A stretch of DNA of 64,000 bases from Adiantum capillus-veneris. Its lineage: Eukaryota; Streptophyta; Polypodiopsida; Polypodiales; Pteridaceae. A program made the translations under genes and the position numbers. Below are positions 11,484-22,395 of this stretch, one piece after another. Where the stretch lies: NCBI GenBank assembly GCA_014529385.2, contig CM043959.1, positions 51,955,753 to 52,019,752 of the forward strand. Reading direction: 5' to 3'. How positions within the stretch are numbered: position 1 is the first letter of the stretch; the number at the start of each line of letters is the position of its first letter. The notes under the pieces are model-generated. The model was given only the letters and a program-made list of their open reading frames with translations. It was not told the origin of the DNA and searched no databases.

Positions 11484-12396
11484 TCAAAGATCTTCATTGT
11501 GTACCTTAAGTACCAGGGGACTTTTAGATCTTCCCTCAATTACCTCAAAAGGTGCTTTTCCCATGGAGGTATGTACAGTGTTATTGTAGGCATACTCCAC
11601 TAACGGTAAGTACTTCTCCCATTGGGACCTTTGATCTACTTCCATTACGTAGGCTTTTAGTAGATCAAGAATTATTAGGTTAGCTATTTCACTTAGGCGA
11701 TCCGTTTGCGGGTAATAAGACAAAGAGAAATTTAGCCTTGTCCCTAAATTCTCAAAGAGACCCTTCCAAAAATTATTGGTCATTCTAGGATCTCTATCGG
11801 ACACTATGGACATAAGCAAGCCATGATACTTGAAAATTTGTGATATGAAGAGGGTTACCATTTGATGGGCTTTGATAGTCTTTTTGACAGGTATAAAATG
11901 AGCTTGTTTGCTGAACCTATCTACTATCTTCCATATTCCCATATTCCCATGGATAGACTTAGGCAATCCAAAGATAAAATACATTGGATATCCTCTCCCA
12001 TGGTGAATTAGGGATTGGCAAAGGTTGAAGCAATCCGGGTTGCTTCCCTCTATCAAAGTTAGTCTTTTGGCATACCACACATTTAGAAACATACTTTTGT
12101 ATGTTTGATTTCATGGTAGGCTAATAGAAATATGTTTCAATCCCTTTTAGGGTAGAATGAATCCCTCTATGCCCCGCATAAAGAGGACCATGGGATTCAT
12201 ACATTACTTTTTCACGTAGTGAGTTAGTAACGCATATTATATTACCATAGAGAAGATAACCATCTTGTAAGGTAAATGTTTCCTCTTTCTTCCCTAATGC
12301 AAGGGCTGAAATCAAATCTCTAAAATTGGGATCAATAGCATATTCATCTATCATAGAAGATAGATCATTGTGAGTTGCTATGGAAACCGCATTCAC
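11484..12396 (-). pseudogene. Integrase of chromovirus
   Basis: Two open pieces (12121-12396 and 11484-12092) cover the integrase. The H2C2 zinc-binding region appears as GHRGIHSTLKGIETYFY, then C..C in the gap. The core shows KIVDRFSKQAHFIP (first D), IVSDRDPRMTNNFW (second D) and YYPQTDRLSEIAN (the GQxE region, with E retained but G-Q changed to R-L). The gap between the pieces includes a stop. The enzyme family inserts the element's cDNA into chromosomes. Decay makes activity impossible for this copy. Confidence 0.85.
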
Positions 12397-12422
12397 TCTC
12401 GGCCGTCTTGAGAGTGCATTGG

Positions 12423-13175
12423 CTATTGATTATGCTTGTCAGCAATGTGAGAAATATGAAAATGAAATTGCAAAAGGAAATTTGCCCACCTCATTTGTTT
12501 GTCGGAGAGCTTGGTCTGCATCATGAAGTACTTAAGACTTTGGTGATCTGTCCGCAGAATGAAAGGAGTCCCCAATAAATGAGGCTTCCATGAGTCTAAG
12601 GCATGTACAACTGCAAGGAGTTCCTTTTCATATATGCCTAGAGTTTGCTCAATAGGGTCGAGCCTTTGACTTTTGTAGGCTATGGCATGCCCTTCTTGGA
12701 GCAAAACAGCTCCAAGGAAATCACCACAAGCGTCACATTGGAGCTCAAATGGCTTTGAGAGATCCAAAAGTGTAAGCAGAGGTTAAGAGGTAAGCTTTTC
12801 GAAATCATTGTTCTCCTTGGCAAACCATGTATACCTAACATTTTTCTTTGTTAGGTCATGTAATGGTCCTGCTATTAGTGAGAACTTCTCTATGAAGCGT
12901 CTATAGTATGCCCACATACCCATAAAGCTTCTTAGTTCATGAAGATTCCTTGGTTTAGGCCATCCTTTAATTACCTCTACTTTTGTTGGATCCATTTGGA
13001 TGCCATCTTGAGAGATAATGTGACCTAAATACTGAATCCTTGTAAGAAAAACGCACTTTTATTTTGATTAACATAAAGTTGATTCTCTTTTAAGATTTGA
13101 AATATTACCTGGAGGTGTTGCTTGTGTTCATCTAATGAATTAGAGTAGATGATGATATCATCAAAGAACACTCCA
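12423..13175 (-). pseudogene. RT palm/thumb end and RNase H of chromovirus
   Basis: After a frameshift at about 13175 the minus strand reads GVFFDDIIIYSN, the RT active site (a variant of YxDD). The thumb region follows (12783-12995: MDPTKVEVIKGWPKP, ELRSFMGMWAYYRRF). RNase H lies at 12423-12767, with FELQCDACGDFLGAVLLQ (D), YEKELLAVVHAL (E) and LRTDHQSLKY (D). A stop separates thumb and RNase H near 12783. It would have copied RNA to DNA and degraded the RNA strand. Confidence 0.88.
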
Positions 13176-14801
13176 GTAAAGGTTCAGTGAGGCCTGGAAT
13201 AGCTTCTCCATCAAGCGGTTAAATGTGGCTCGTGCATTGGTCAAGCCAAAAGGCATGACTATATATTCGTAAAGACCAAACGTAGTGCAAAATGTGGTCT
13301 TTACAATGTCTTGATCAACTATCCTTATTTGATGGTAGCCACTTTTTAGGTCAATTCTACTAAAGTAGGTTGACCCTTGTAGCTTATCAAATAGGTCTTC
13401 TACCCGTGGAACGGGAAACCTATTTTTAATAGTGATCCTATTTAGTGCTCTATAGTCGACACACATACAATATGTGCCGTCTTTCTTTTGCACTAATAGC
13501 ACGGGTGAACAAAATGGAGATGAGCTAGGCCTAACCATGCCCTTCTCAACTAACTCATGCACTTGCTGCATAATCTCCTCTTGTTGAGCTTGAGAAACTT
13601 TGTAAGGAGGTTTATAAGGCGGTGAAATTCCTAGAAGAAGTTCAATTGCATGGTCATCATTGCCTCGTTTAGGAGGTAGTTCACAAGGGATGTCGTCAAT
13701 AAAAACATCTTGAAACCCCTTCAGAAAATTGGATAACTCTAATTCCTTGTGATTGTTTATATTTTCTTTTGCTAAAGCATTAGGTTCATTTTGAGAATCT
13801 TTAACAAAAATCATGTACACAGAAATAGAGCTCTTTATTGACTTATTGAAAGCTTGCGTATGTACAATGGGTATGGTGTTACCCAACTCCTTAGCATCTA
13901 TGTACATATCCTTTTCCCTGAACCTAAAGTAGATTCTCCTTTCAGGGAATTTAATATTAGCAGCCATGCAATCAAACCATGGTGCCCCTAGGATTACATC
14001 CTCATGCTTGAGAGAAGAGATAAAGACATCCTCTTTGTCCACATAGCTTTGGACATGGAGCCTCAATTTCCCAATTAAGGGAGTGACTGAAGCTTCTTGC
14101 CCCTTGAAAGCACCATCGGCGGGTAGCACATCTCCCATATCATAGGCTTGGATGCCTAGCTTGGTGGCCAACTCTGTGGATATGAAATTGTGAGTAGAAC
14201 CAGGGTCAAAGAGAATAAAAGCATCATGTTCTCTTACCTTTCCCCAAGCATGGCATAGAGGAGATCCTTTGTGGTGAGCTTCCTCTTCTTGGATTTCAAC
14301 CAAGGTAGCTCTAGGAGGTTCATGGCGGGTGTTCTTTTGGGGACAAGCGTGGTACGCATGCCCTTGCTCACCGCACTTGAAACAACGGTTATCCTTGTGA
14401 TAACTCTCAAGCTCTTCAGGAGAGAGTTTATTTTTGCCTTTGCAAACTCCCTTCTCCTTAGCTTTGTTGTTATTGGAATTTCCCTTCGAAGACTTTTGGA
14501 CATTGTCCTTCCCCTTAGGCTCATTGGAACCCTTTTTTTCCGTGGGCTTAGGATTTCTCGTAGCCCCTGTTTGGAAATTGATTCCAGAAGCCACCATAGT
14601 ATGGTGTATAACCGTAGATATGGTGCGTGGCCTTTGGGACTTGACATACTCTGCCATTTCTTTAGTTAAGCCTGCAAAAAATTGTTGTTTTTCTCTCCAA
14701 AATCCATATTTTTGAATATAGTGTCTTTGAGATGTAAGTCCCAAAACTTGTCTACATATTTGTGAATGGATTTTTAGGGAGAGAGCTTCAAGCTTCACCA
14801 T
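13161..14801 (-). pseudogene. Gag C-terminus, protease and RT fingers of chromovirus
   Basis: The longest open frame of this element (546 codons). Residues 1-70 are gag capsid end. A canonical zinc knuckle, CFKCGEQGHAYHAC (CX2CX4HX4C), lies at residues 140-153 after a Lys/Asn-rich basic stretch. The aspartic protease active site is ILFDPGSTHNFIS near residues 197-208, with D-P-G in place of D-T/S-G, and ILGAPWFD supplies the second protease motif. RT then runs from about residue 400 ([50 protein letters not shown]). The frame ends in a frameshift just before the RT FFDD motif. Confidence 0.88.
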
Positions 14802-14902
14802 TTGGTGAGTACTTTTTCTTTGACATCGGTAGCCAAAAACTGTTTCATGATGGAAGCTTTAAAGCTTTCCATGGTCGTGGAGCTTCACCGTTTGCCCATA
14901 GG

Positions 14903-15115
14903 CTAGACCACCATTTCTTGGTGGACTTTTTGAAAATGCATAGCTACATGGCGTACCTTAGAGGACTCTGTGAAACTGTCATCTCCAAATTCCGCATTGA
15001 ATTGTTGGATGAAAGCCAAGACTTTGTCTGTAGCACCAAGGTGCCATCGTAGGTAAGGAAAGATATGCTCTTTCCTCCCTCTTTGAACTTCTTGAGCTTG
15101 GACGATCTCTTCCAC
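14903..15115 (-). pseudogene. Gag middle fragment of chromovirus
   Basis: 70-codon piece with RWHLGATDKVLAFIQQFNAEFGDDSF and VRHVAMHFQKVHQEM, typical of the retrotransposon gag capsid fold. It lies between the N-terminal gag piece and the gag-protease-RT frame and is separated from both by short frame breaks. Confidence 0.6.
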
Positions 15116-15147
15116 GCGGCATAGGATTTCCTATGGCCTCTTATGTT

Positions 15148-15729
15148 TTATGGTTCAAAAGTTGCACCATCGCTTTTTTCAAAAGATGAAGAATTTGAGA
15201 AAGATGGAGAAGAGGGTGACCTCTTTCTCACCTTTTTCTTCTCTTGGTTTTGGTCATCCCTCTTTGAATTATAGTGTGGAGAAGTGTGCGATGGTCTTCT
15301 CCGTTTAGGAGGTGATGGAGAGCGTTTTTCCCACCGTCTTTGTGGAGCCATCTCCACCGAGGTGGCAAGAGACTCACTTCCTTCTCGTTCCTTTGGTGGG
15401 GGATCTTGAATTGTCCTTTGGGAAGGAGATGCGTCATCAAGAAGCAAATTTTTGAGCCTTTCGTATGGATCCTCTTCTTCTTCCCGAATTGGAGAGAGGC
15501 CTATTTTGTAAGTATCACAAGGAGGCTTCCTAGGTACTCTCTCGTCATGGTGCGGAGCTTGGAGAATCCCATGAGCACGAAGATGCCGTTGCACTTCACT
15601 TTGGATGGATGGATTTCCCATGGCTTGTTGAAGCCTAGAAACAAGGTAGTTGTGCGCTCCTTGCCGCACTGTCGAAGCAAGGGACTTGCCGATACACCGT
15701 GTGCGAGCCACAAATAGCTCCGAGCACAC
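15148..15729 (-). pseudogene. N-terminal gag region, Arg/Ser-rich
   Basis: 193-codon open stretch. The N-terminal part holds LVSRLQQAMGNPSIQSEVQRHL; the C-terminal half is rich in Arg, Ser, Pro and Lys (for example KRSPSPPKRRRPS, KVRKRSPSSPS), an SR-like basic tract likely to bind RNA. No domain was recognised. Position at the 5' end of the element and strand support assignment to gag. It starts close to the LTR-like segment at 15.76-16.25 kb, and the exact start is unknown. Confidence 0.5.
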
Positions 15730-15759
15730 AACAAGACTAATCTAGCAAGCTCAAAAGAG

Positions 15760-16246
15760 GGCTATGGTGTGTCACTCACCGCTCTATGCTCCTGTCGTGG
15801 AGGATTCCTCGCCGCGATGAAGAAGAAGTTGCAGTCGTGCCGCGCTCAACCGCTTCGCCGCCGTTGTGCCTTCGTAATGCTCGATCGCACACACACTCTC
15901 CCTCTCTCTCTCTCTCTCACATACACACACACACACGAGGAGGTGAGAAAGAAGAAGATGGATATGGAGATGGAGATGGAGCAAGAGCACTCTTCTATTG
16001 CACAAATGAGAGAATAAGTGAATTTTAGGTTTAGTTGGCTTTTATATGAGCTCACCCCATTCACACTTGGGCGCCCATGCTTAGCCAACTAATCCCTTGA
16101 ATGTCCCAGTTAGAGTGCGCCTCTCATGGGCGATCACTCTTACCCTTTTCCTATTGGTCCAACAAGCCCGATACCTGACTCTACCAAATACATAATACAC
16201 GTCCGTCGTAGGTGATGGGGTGTTCGTGAGCCGTGAGGGTTAACAT
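15760..16246 (-). repeat. Putative LTR with TATA box
   Basis: Read on the minus strand this begins TGTTAACCCTCACGG directly after a purine tract (AGGAAGGGGGG, about 16248-16258) and holds CATATAAAAGCC (about 16050), a good TATA box, followed by a (CA)n/(TC)n stretch near 15897-15936. The gag of the chromovirus begins just downstream, so it could be that element's 5' LTR. The purine tract before it is what one expects before a 3' LTR of another element (see findings). No matching partner LTR was found. Confidence 0.4.
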
Positions 16247-16570
16247 GCCCCCCTTCCTGATGTAGATTCCGTTCTCGGAAGCTATTGAGTTGAAGCTCGT
16301 TCGTCGAGGTGGAAGAGCATTTGAGATGAATGTCCTTAGTCTTCTTCAGTCACTGCAAAATCAAACAACATTGGCACAGTAATTGCATTCTCATAAGTGA
16401 TTAAAAAGCATATGCAGTTTTAGGTAGACACATTGATTGGTAAAAGAATTTCAAACAATTTGTCAGCAATGAACATTAAATTGCAATGTAATCAAATGCA
16501 TAAACAGATGTAAAGGTAAAAAATTAAACAAGTTTGGGGTCGCTAATTTGACTGCACTCCCCCTAGAGAG

Positions 16571-16993
16571 TCAAGGGAATAGGATATTGTAGAGGTTGGG
16601 GGGAAACCCCAAGGCTAAACCCCTATCCTCGTCGTCGAGATAAACAAAGTCATCATCCATGAGACCATATGTGCCATCCGTGTAGTCGTGTAAATTTTCT
16701 TCTTCATCATAGGTGCCCATGCTTACTAAGAAGGTCACTAGACGCCTATAGTCATCTTGGTCAAAAGGGTAGGCTTGTGCAATGGGAGAAACGCTCTCTA
16801 CTAAGTATGGATCAGACGTGGTCAAGAGACGTATCAACCATTCTAACTCCTCAAAATTCCTCTCACATGCTAGCGTACCTATCAAATCCCATTCACATGC
16901 AAGCACTGGAAAGACCATGTGAAATATTTGTGAAAAGTAACGAGCGTACCTCTCACCCAAGGCAGGAGTGGATGACTCTAGCGTACTAGCCAT
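16571..16993 (-). CDS. Small acidic ORF in LTR-like DNA, unknown function
   Basis: An uninterrupted frame that, from the ATG at 16991-16993, gives 140 residues beginning MASTLESSTPALGERY. It is strongly acidic toward the C-terminus (YDEEENLHDYTDG, MDDDFVYLDDEDRG). A possible splice acceptor (GCATGTACAG) lies immediately before the ATG, and a TATA-like GTATATATAA lies about 140 bases upstream (17131-17140). A longer reading to 17029 is possible. I recognise no family. Being intact among decayed neighbours is notable but could be chance. It may be an LTR-encoded accessory protein. Confidence 0.4.
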   Translation of the reverse strand: MASTLESSTPALGERYARYFSQIFHMVFPVLACEWDLIGTLACERNFEELEWLIRLLTTSDPYLVESVSPIAQAYPFDQDDYRRLVTFLVSMGTYDEEENLHDYTDGTYGLMDDDFVYLDDEDRGLALGFPPNLYNILFP

Positions 16994-17130
16994 ATCTGTA
17001 CATGCAAATAGATGATGGTTAGAGTGCAAATATTACAAGGGTCGTGTTCTTGTGCATAATTTGTTTTTATGATTTGTGTTATGGATCTTGCTCTTTTACT
17101 TTTTTATCTTGTTTTTGTGAGTATAAGGCT

Positions 17131-17140
17131 TTATATATAC
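17131..17140 (-). promoter_or_regulatory. TATA-like box
   Basis: On the minus strand this reads GTATATATAA, followed by AGCC and A-rich leader sequence. It lies about 140 bases upstream of the 16993 start codon and about 80 bases inside the putative LTR that begins near 17219. Confidence 0.45.
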
Positions 17141-17218
17141 ATTCCCTAAGATCGGAGATTAAGAGGTCAGGGAGAAAGGTTGAGAGGGAAGCAAGTGAAT
17201 GATGGATGTTCACAAACA

Positions 17219-17236
17219 CTCCCCCCCTTCCTTGGG
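17219..17236 (-). other. Polypurine tract and start of putative 3' LTR
   Basis: On the minus strand a tract AAGGAAGGGGGGGGAG is followed by TGTTTGTGAACATCC. A purine tract followed by TG is the expected junction between internal region and 3' LTR. It lies about 190 bases after the end of the 17430-18560 ORF, on the same strand as that element. Confidence 0.55.
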
Positions 17237-17429
17237 TAGATCATACTATTTGAAATGGTGTCGTCACCCTTTGAAACCAATTGTTCCACTTGGTAATAGG
17301 TGAGGATTTTTGCCAGTAGTTTTCTATTACCCTAGGTGCCTCGTCAAGTTGCAAGGGTGGTAAGATAATCTCCCAGGATCGAACTTGAAGTGGTTCATCA
17401 GGTGATTCTTGAACACGGGGAGGTGTGGA

Positions 17430-18560
17430 TTATTTTGTAGCTTCATGGAGGTCCATTACTATAGATGGAGGCTGTGTAGAAGCTTTTACCTCTATGGATG
17501 TATTACATGAGGAGCTAGAAGCTTCATGGAATTCCCCCCTTCCTGAGCTAGGTGGAATAAATTGGTTTTGCCTTGGAGCCCAAACTAGCTCTGGACTAGG
17601 TGTGTAGCATTCTGTGATCTTTCCCTTCCCATGGTCTGCCATTGGCTTTAGCGTTACACTGTTTGACTCATATGGGTTTGTTGTCGATAGGGAAGGACAC
17701 ATTTTACGTTTAGGTACCCAAATTTGCTCATTTCCATCATAGTAGCCTTGGGCTTCTAATAGTTGTTTTGGAATCCATCGTGATTTGGTCTTGACTCTCC
17801 TAGGGCGCGCTCTTGGTTTTCCCAGGAAATTTTTTCTTGGAATGGATGGGAGGGTTGAGGTAGTTGGAAGTAAGGCCTTGGGGACCCATTGATATGTACT
17901 CTTAGGTCGTGCAGGTTGAGTACTTGCAATATTACTGCTTGCTGCAACTACAAGTGTTGAAGTGCTAGGTTCATGGGTAGCAGGCAAAGACGAGTTAACC
18001 ACCTTGGCTTGTGAATGTTGGCTATCCTTCAACTTTGCTAGAGTTTGCAACGTAGGTGACTTTGCTTGAATGATAGGGATAAGAGTTGGTGGTCGCGTCG
18101 TGACACTAACAATATCCCAATCAATAGTGCATTTGGTTGCCAACATCCACGTGCGTCCCAAGTTTATGTTGCCTTCCATAGCTCCCGCGGGAATGACTAG
18201 AAACCTTTGCACTATGCTTCCATTGTCATAGACAACAGGGGTCTGAAGGACTCCACGCAGTTTTCTTTTTATTAATGCCCTTGACTTGCATCGTACTCGG
18301 GGATAGGGTCGGTTTTCCTAATTGACACCAAAATCCATAGGATAACAAATTGTGTTTAGCTCCCGTATCTAATAAGGCATTGTATAGTACTTTCCCATAG
18401 GGGCTATTTAGCTCAATTGGGTATCGTAGGGGTGGCTCAGATTCTAATGAGTCGTCATCTGTGTCCTCGAAAAATGCTTGCGTGATCCCCAGATTAGCCT
18501 CTCGTTGGCGTCTAAGACGTTGTTGTCGTTCTGGAGCCTCAACTCTTGCTTGGATTTTTT
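17430..18560 (-). pseudogene. Post-integrase ORF: second aspartic-protease-like domain plus W-V-P-K repeats
   Basis: It lies immediately downstream of the integrase. The N-terminal half (minus strand, about 18260-18560) encodes NALLDTGAKHNLLSYGFW, a retropepsin-like D-T-G-A active site. After a one-base frame change near 18260 the frame continues GVLQTPVVYDNGSIVQRFLVIP (split here across the text as VLQTPVV and RFLVIP) and NINLGRTWMLATKCTIDW, which matches the protease I/L-L-G-R-x-W end. The remainder (to 17430) is Pro/Ser/Thr-rich and basic, with repeated motifs YQWVPKALL, SRWIPKQLL and QIWVPKRKM. The usual pre-RT protease domain of this element is elsewhere (22396-22750), so this is an additional one. 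The frameshift disables this copy. Confidence 0.65.
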
Positions 18561-21500
18561 AAAGCTCTGCTTGTTCCTTGGCAGCCTTCTTTTGATGGAT
18601 GGCTTGCAACTCTTCCTGGCTTAGAGGATCATAATATCTTTTGAATTTACTCCCATTAAGGAATCCAATGGTTTCAACTCCATCTAGAGTCTCTACACGA
18701 ATGGTACCTTGCGGGGTAATTTCACACACTCGATATGGTCCCTTACCAGCGTATTTCAATTTCTTCTTTTCATTACGTACCCCGTACATAAGAACTTTAT
18801 CACCAACCTTGATGTCTTTATCCTTTAAATGGCTATCAAACCACTTCTTTCTCCTATCCTTCTCCACTAGAGCATTTCGCACAGCTAATTGCCTCTCTTC
18901 ATCTAGCCTTTCCAGGATATATAATCGCTCCACTAAGGGGTTACCATCCCAACCTTCTTGAGAAGCTACTCGAAGACTAGGAATGACAAACTCCCATGGC
19001 ATAACTGCTTTTTGGCCATACACCATCTTAAACGGTGTGCAATTAATAGCAACTTTATACGCAGTATGATAAGCCCATAAAGCTGATGTAAGCTTTAGGT
19101 CCCAATTAGTGCGATGAGCCTCAACTGTCTTTGTCAAAATGGAGATGAGAGTTTTGTTGGTACTCTTAGCTTGGCCATTTGCTTGGGGATAATAGGGTGT
19201 AGACTTGTGGTGAGATATCATGAAGTTTGATGTGAGTTCTTTTATTACTTCATTTATAAAATGAGTTCCATTGTCACTCACAAGTTCAAAGGGGTATCCA
19301 AAACGTGTGATAATGTTCTCAAAGAGGAACTTAGCTGTTGTTTTTGCATCCGCCTTTCGTGTTGCTTTTGCTTCAGCCCATTTGGTTACATAGTCGATAG
19401 CCACAATGATATATCGTGATTGCGTGTTACGTGCAGCCGGACTAATCGGTCCTACAAATTCTAAGCCCCACTTTTCAAATGGTTGGGTTACCTTGATGGG
19501 ATGTAGAGGCATCCTATCCCTTCTTTGTGGCTTGTTGAAGCGTTGGCATTCATCACATCCCTTTGCAAAAAGTGATGCATCCTTAAACAGAGTGGGCCAC
19601 CAATAGCCTGACTGTAAGATCTTTCGGGCAGTCAAGTTTCCTGAAAAGTGACCACCAGCTACACCCATGTGTGCCTCTTGTAGAATATATAAATACTCAT
19701 CCTCGCGGGCACAGCGTCTAAGAACATCATCTTTTCCTCTCCTATAGAGAGTTCCAGCCAATAAGCAATAGGGTTTGCATTCCTTGATTAATTTTTGAGC
19801 TATATCTTTTCGCAGTTCCTTGGGTGGAAAACCATTAACTAAGAAGTTAACAATCTTTTCACTCCATTCAGGCATTGTCTCAACAATGAACAAAGGAGTA
19901 TCAGGAAATTCATCATCAACCCCCGTAGGAGCTTCGCCATTAGGGATACGAGATAAATGATCCGCCATGACATGTTTCCTCCCATGCCTCACAACAACGG
20001 TGAAGTCAAACTCAAGAAGAATTAACAACCATCGTGTAATTCGACCTGTGGAACATGGCTTGTTTACCAAATATAGCAATGCTTGATGATCAACATAAAA
20101 CACAAACTTGGTAGCAAGAAGGTAATAGCGAAATTTCTTTACTGCGTAAATCATAGCTAGACCTTCGCGCTCTGTAGTAGTGTAGTTCATCTTGGCATCA
20201 TTTAATTGGTGACTTGCAAAGCTAATAGGGTAGTCCAATTTATGTTCTCCTGGTTGAGTTAGAACACACCCAATAGCAAAATTTGATGCATCAATATGCA
20301 CATGAAAAGGTACATTCCAATCGGGTGTTCGCAGGATTGGAGCACTTGTTAGGGCCTTCTTTAATAACTCATAAGATTGATGACATTCTTCCGTCCAGTG
20401 AAACTCGATAAGACTCTTGTACAATGGACGCGCTATCTCGACAAAGTTTAAAATAAATCTTCGATAATAACCAACATGGCCCATAAATCTTTGAACTCCT
20501 TTATAGTTCGTAGGTGGTGGCAAATCGGCAATGGCTTTAATCTTACTCTCATCTGTGGATATTCCGTTCTTGGACACTATATGCCCTAGAATGACTCCAT
20601 GCTTAACCCAAAATTGGCATTTGAAAGGGTTCAATGAGATGCGATAAAATCTGCACCTTTCAAATATTTTTCGTAGGTATAACAAATGCTTGTCCCAAGA
20701 AGAATAAACACAAAGGTCGTCTAGGAAAGCTTCACAAAACTCCCTTAGAAATTCTTTAAACGCAGTGTTTATTAATCGTTGGAATGTAGCAGGTGCATTC
20801 GTTAAGCCAAAAGCCATAACACGAAATGCAAACACTCCAAACTCTGTTATAAAAGCAATTTTAGCTTGGTCCTCTAATGCAATTGTGATTTGATTGTAAC
20901 CAGAGTACCCATCTAAAAAGCTATAAGCTTCCTTGCCCGCAACTCTTTCAAGCACATGTTCTGAATATGGCAAGGGATAATGATCTCTCCTAGTAGCTGC
21001 ATTAACTTTCTTGAGGTCCACGCACACTCTTAGTTTCCTATTCTTTTTTGGCACAATGACTATTGGAGAAACCCATTCTGAGTGCTCAATAGGGTATATG
21101 AATCCACATTGGATAAGTTTTTCAATCTCCTCTTGTACAATTTTGGCGTACTTAGGATTCATTGGATAGGGTCATTGCTGGACGGGTTTAGCAGTGTTGA
21201 TCATGGGAATTGTATGTTGCACCACAGAAGGTGGAACGCCCTTCATGTCATGATATGTCCAAGCAAAGATATCCTTGTATTCCTTGAGGAGCTCCTTAAG
21301 TACAGCCTCTTCAGTTTCGGTAAGGTCTTGAGCAATAAAGACTGGTTTAGACTCCTCACCTGGTTCTGCTAATTCTATCTCTTTAACTACCACTGGACCA
21401 TCATAGACTCCACTGCTTCCATTGGTAGGTATTCGTTGGGCTTTGGCATACACAACCTTTCGCTCCCCCGTGGTATAAGATTTAAAATGTTCAGGAGCCG

Positions 21501-22251
21501 TATGTAAGTCAGTAGGCTCTTGTCCTGACGGAGACCTTTCTTTTAGTTCTGCCTCCTTTTGTTGTTGTGCTAACTCTCGGTTTTGACGTCTTCTTATAGT
21601 TCGACTCAATTTCGGCTCTCTAACCTCCAATTGAGCGAGGTCAATGGGTCGCGGGCTGCACCACATGACACTCTGGAGATGTTCACCCCAATTGTCTACT
21701 AGCTTTCGATGAGCATCACATGCCCCTAGATAGCTAAGCCATTCTCCAGTAGATCTTTCCTTGTTTATCCTAGCTCTCACATTCGCTCGATATCGTCGTC
21801 TCTTATATGACCTTTGTTTCTTGTTAAGGTTTTGATTTTGGTAAATGTTTGAACTCGACTCGCTTGATAGGTCTTCGCTTGTATCTTCTTCACTCTCATA
21901 TAAATTACCATAGATGGTCGTACTAGACATTGAGTGTTCAGTTTCTATACTTGGCTCACTCGATGTTTCCTTAGGTTCTGAATCCATTTCTCCCTGAGAT
22001 TCCGTTTCTGATGTGTATTGGCCTGAAGCCTTTGAGGAATCATCGGTTTCACTCTCACGTAGGTGTGCCTCTTTCTTATCATCGGATGTTACATGCGCTA
22101 CACCTAACATGTTTACTGGTGCAATGTGTGGTATCTCTTCCCCATTTGGTGTTACCCAGGTTGTTCCTCTAGCTCCCCATGTATCTATAGTTGCCGCTAG
22201 GTGTACCCAATCGACATTGTCTGACTCAGCCATTCCGGGTAGGATATCCAT
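18559..22251 (-). pseudogene. Ty3/gypsy pol (RT, RNase H, integrase) split by one in-frame stop
   Basis: Two frames in the same register (22251-21172, 359 codons; 21162-18559, 867 codons) are separated only by TGA at 21172-21174, where related elements usually have Arg (V-Q-Q-R-P-Y). The upstream part is a Glu-rich linker ending in the pre-RT signature KELLKEYKDIFAWTYHDMKG. The downstream part has RT (VCVDLKKVNAAT, FLDGYSGYNQI, active site FLDD at residues 146-149), RNase H (HIDASNFAIG, YTTTEREGLAMIYA, YVDHQALLYL), integrase H2C2 (HMGVAGGHF, C..C) and core (VAIDYVTKWAEA, LVSDNGTHF, YYPQANGQAK). The third catalytic residue is Lys (codon 19165-19167, residue 666) instead of Glu, so the integrase would be dead. 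Apart from this the frame is remarkably long. Confidence 0.92.
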
Positions 22252-22395
22252 ATAAGGAGAGTTCTCCCCAATATCCGTGTCTTCGTTACACGTGTAACAA
22301 TACTGTAATGGAGCTGAGTGAATTGTTGTGTCTGATCGATTATCAATGATGAATTTATTTCCTAGAGGATGCGTTTGACCACTTAAAAGATCAAC

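Larger units (their letters stand above)
10905..15735 (-). mobile_element. Ty3/gypsy chromovirus, minus strand, decayed
   Basis: Reading from high to low coordinates the order is gag, zinc knuckle, aspartic protease, reverse transcriptase, RNase H, integrase (H2C2 then D,D,E core) and chromodomain. This is the canonical Ty3/chromovirus order. At least four frameshifts or stops break the polyprotein, including one just before the RT active site (about 13175), so the copy cannot be autonomous. The parts are listed separately. Confidence 0.9.

Noticed and set aside
14271-14715. Overlapping plus-strand and second minus-strand frames
   Set aside because: Shadows of the gag-protease-RT frame 13161-14801.
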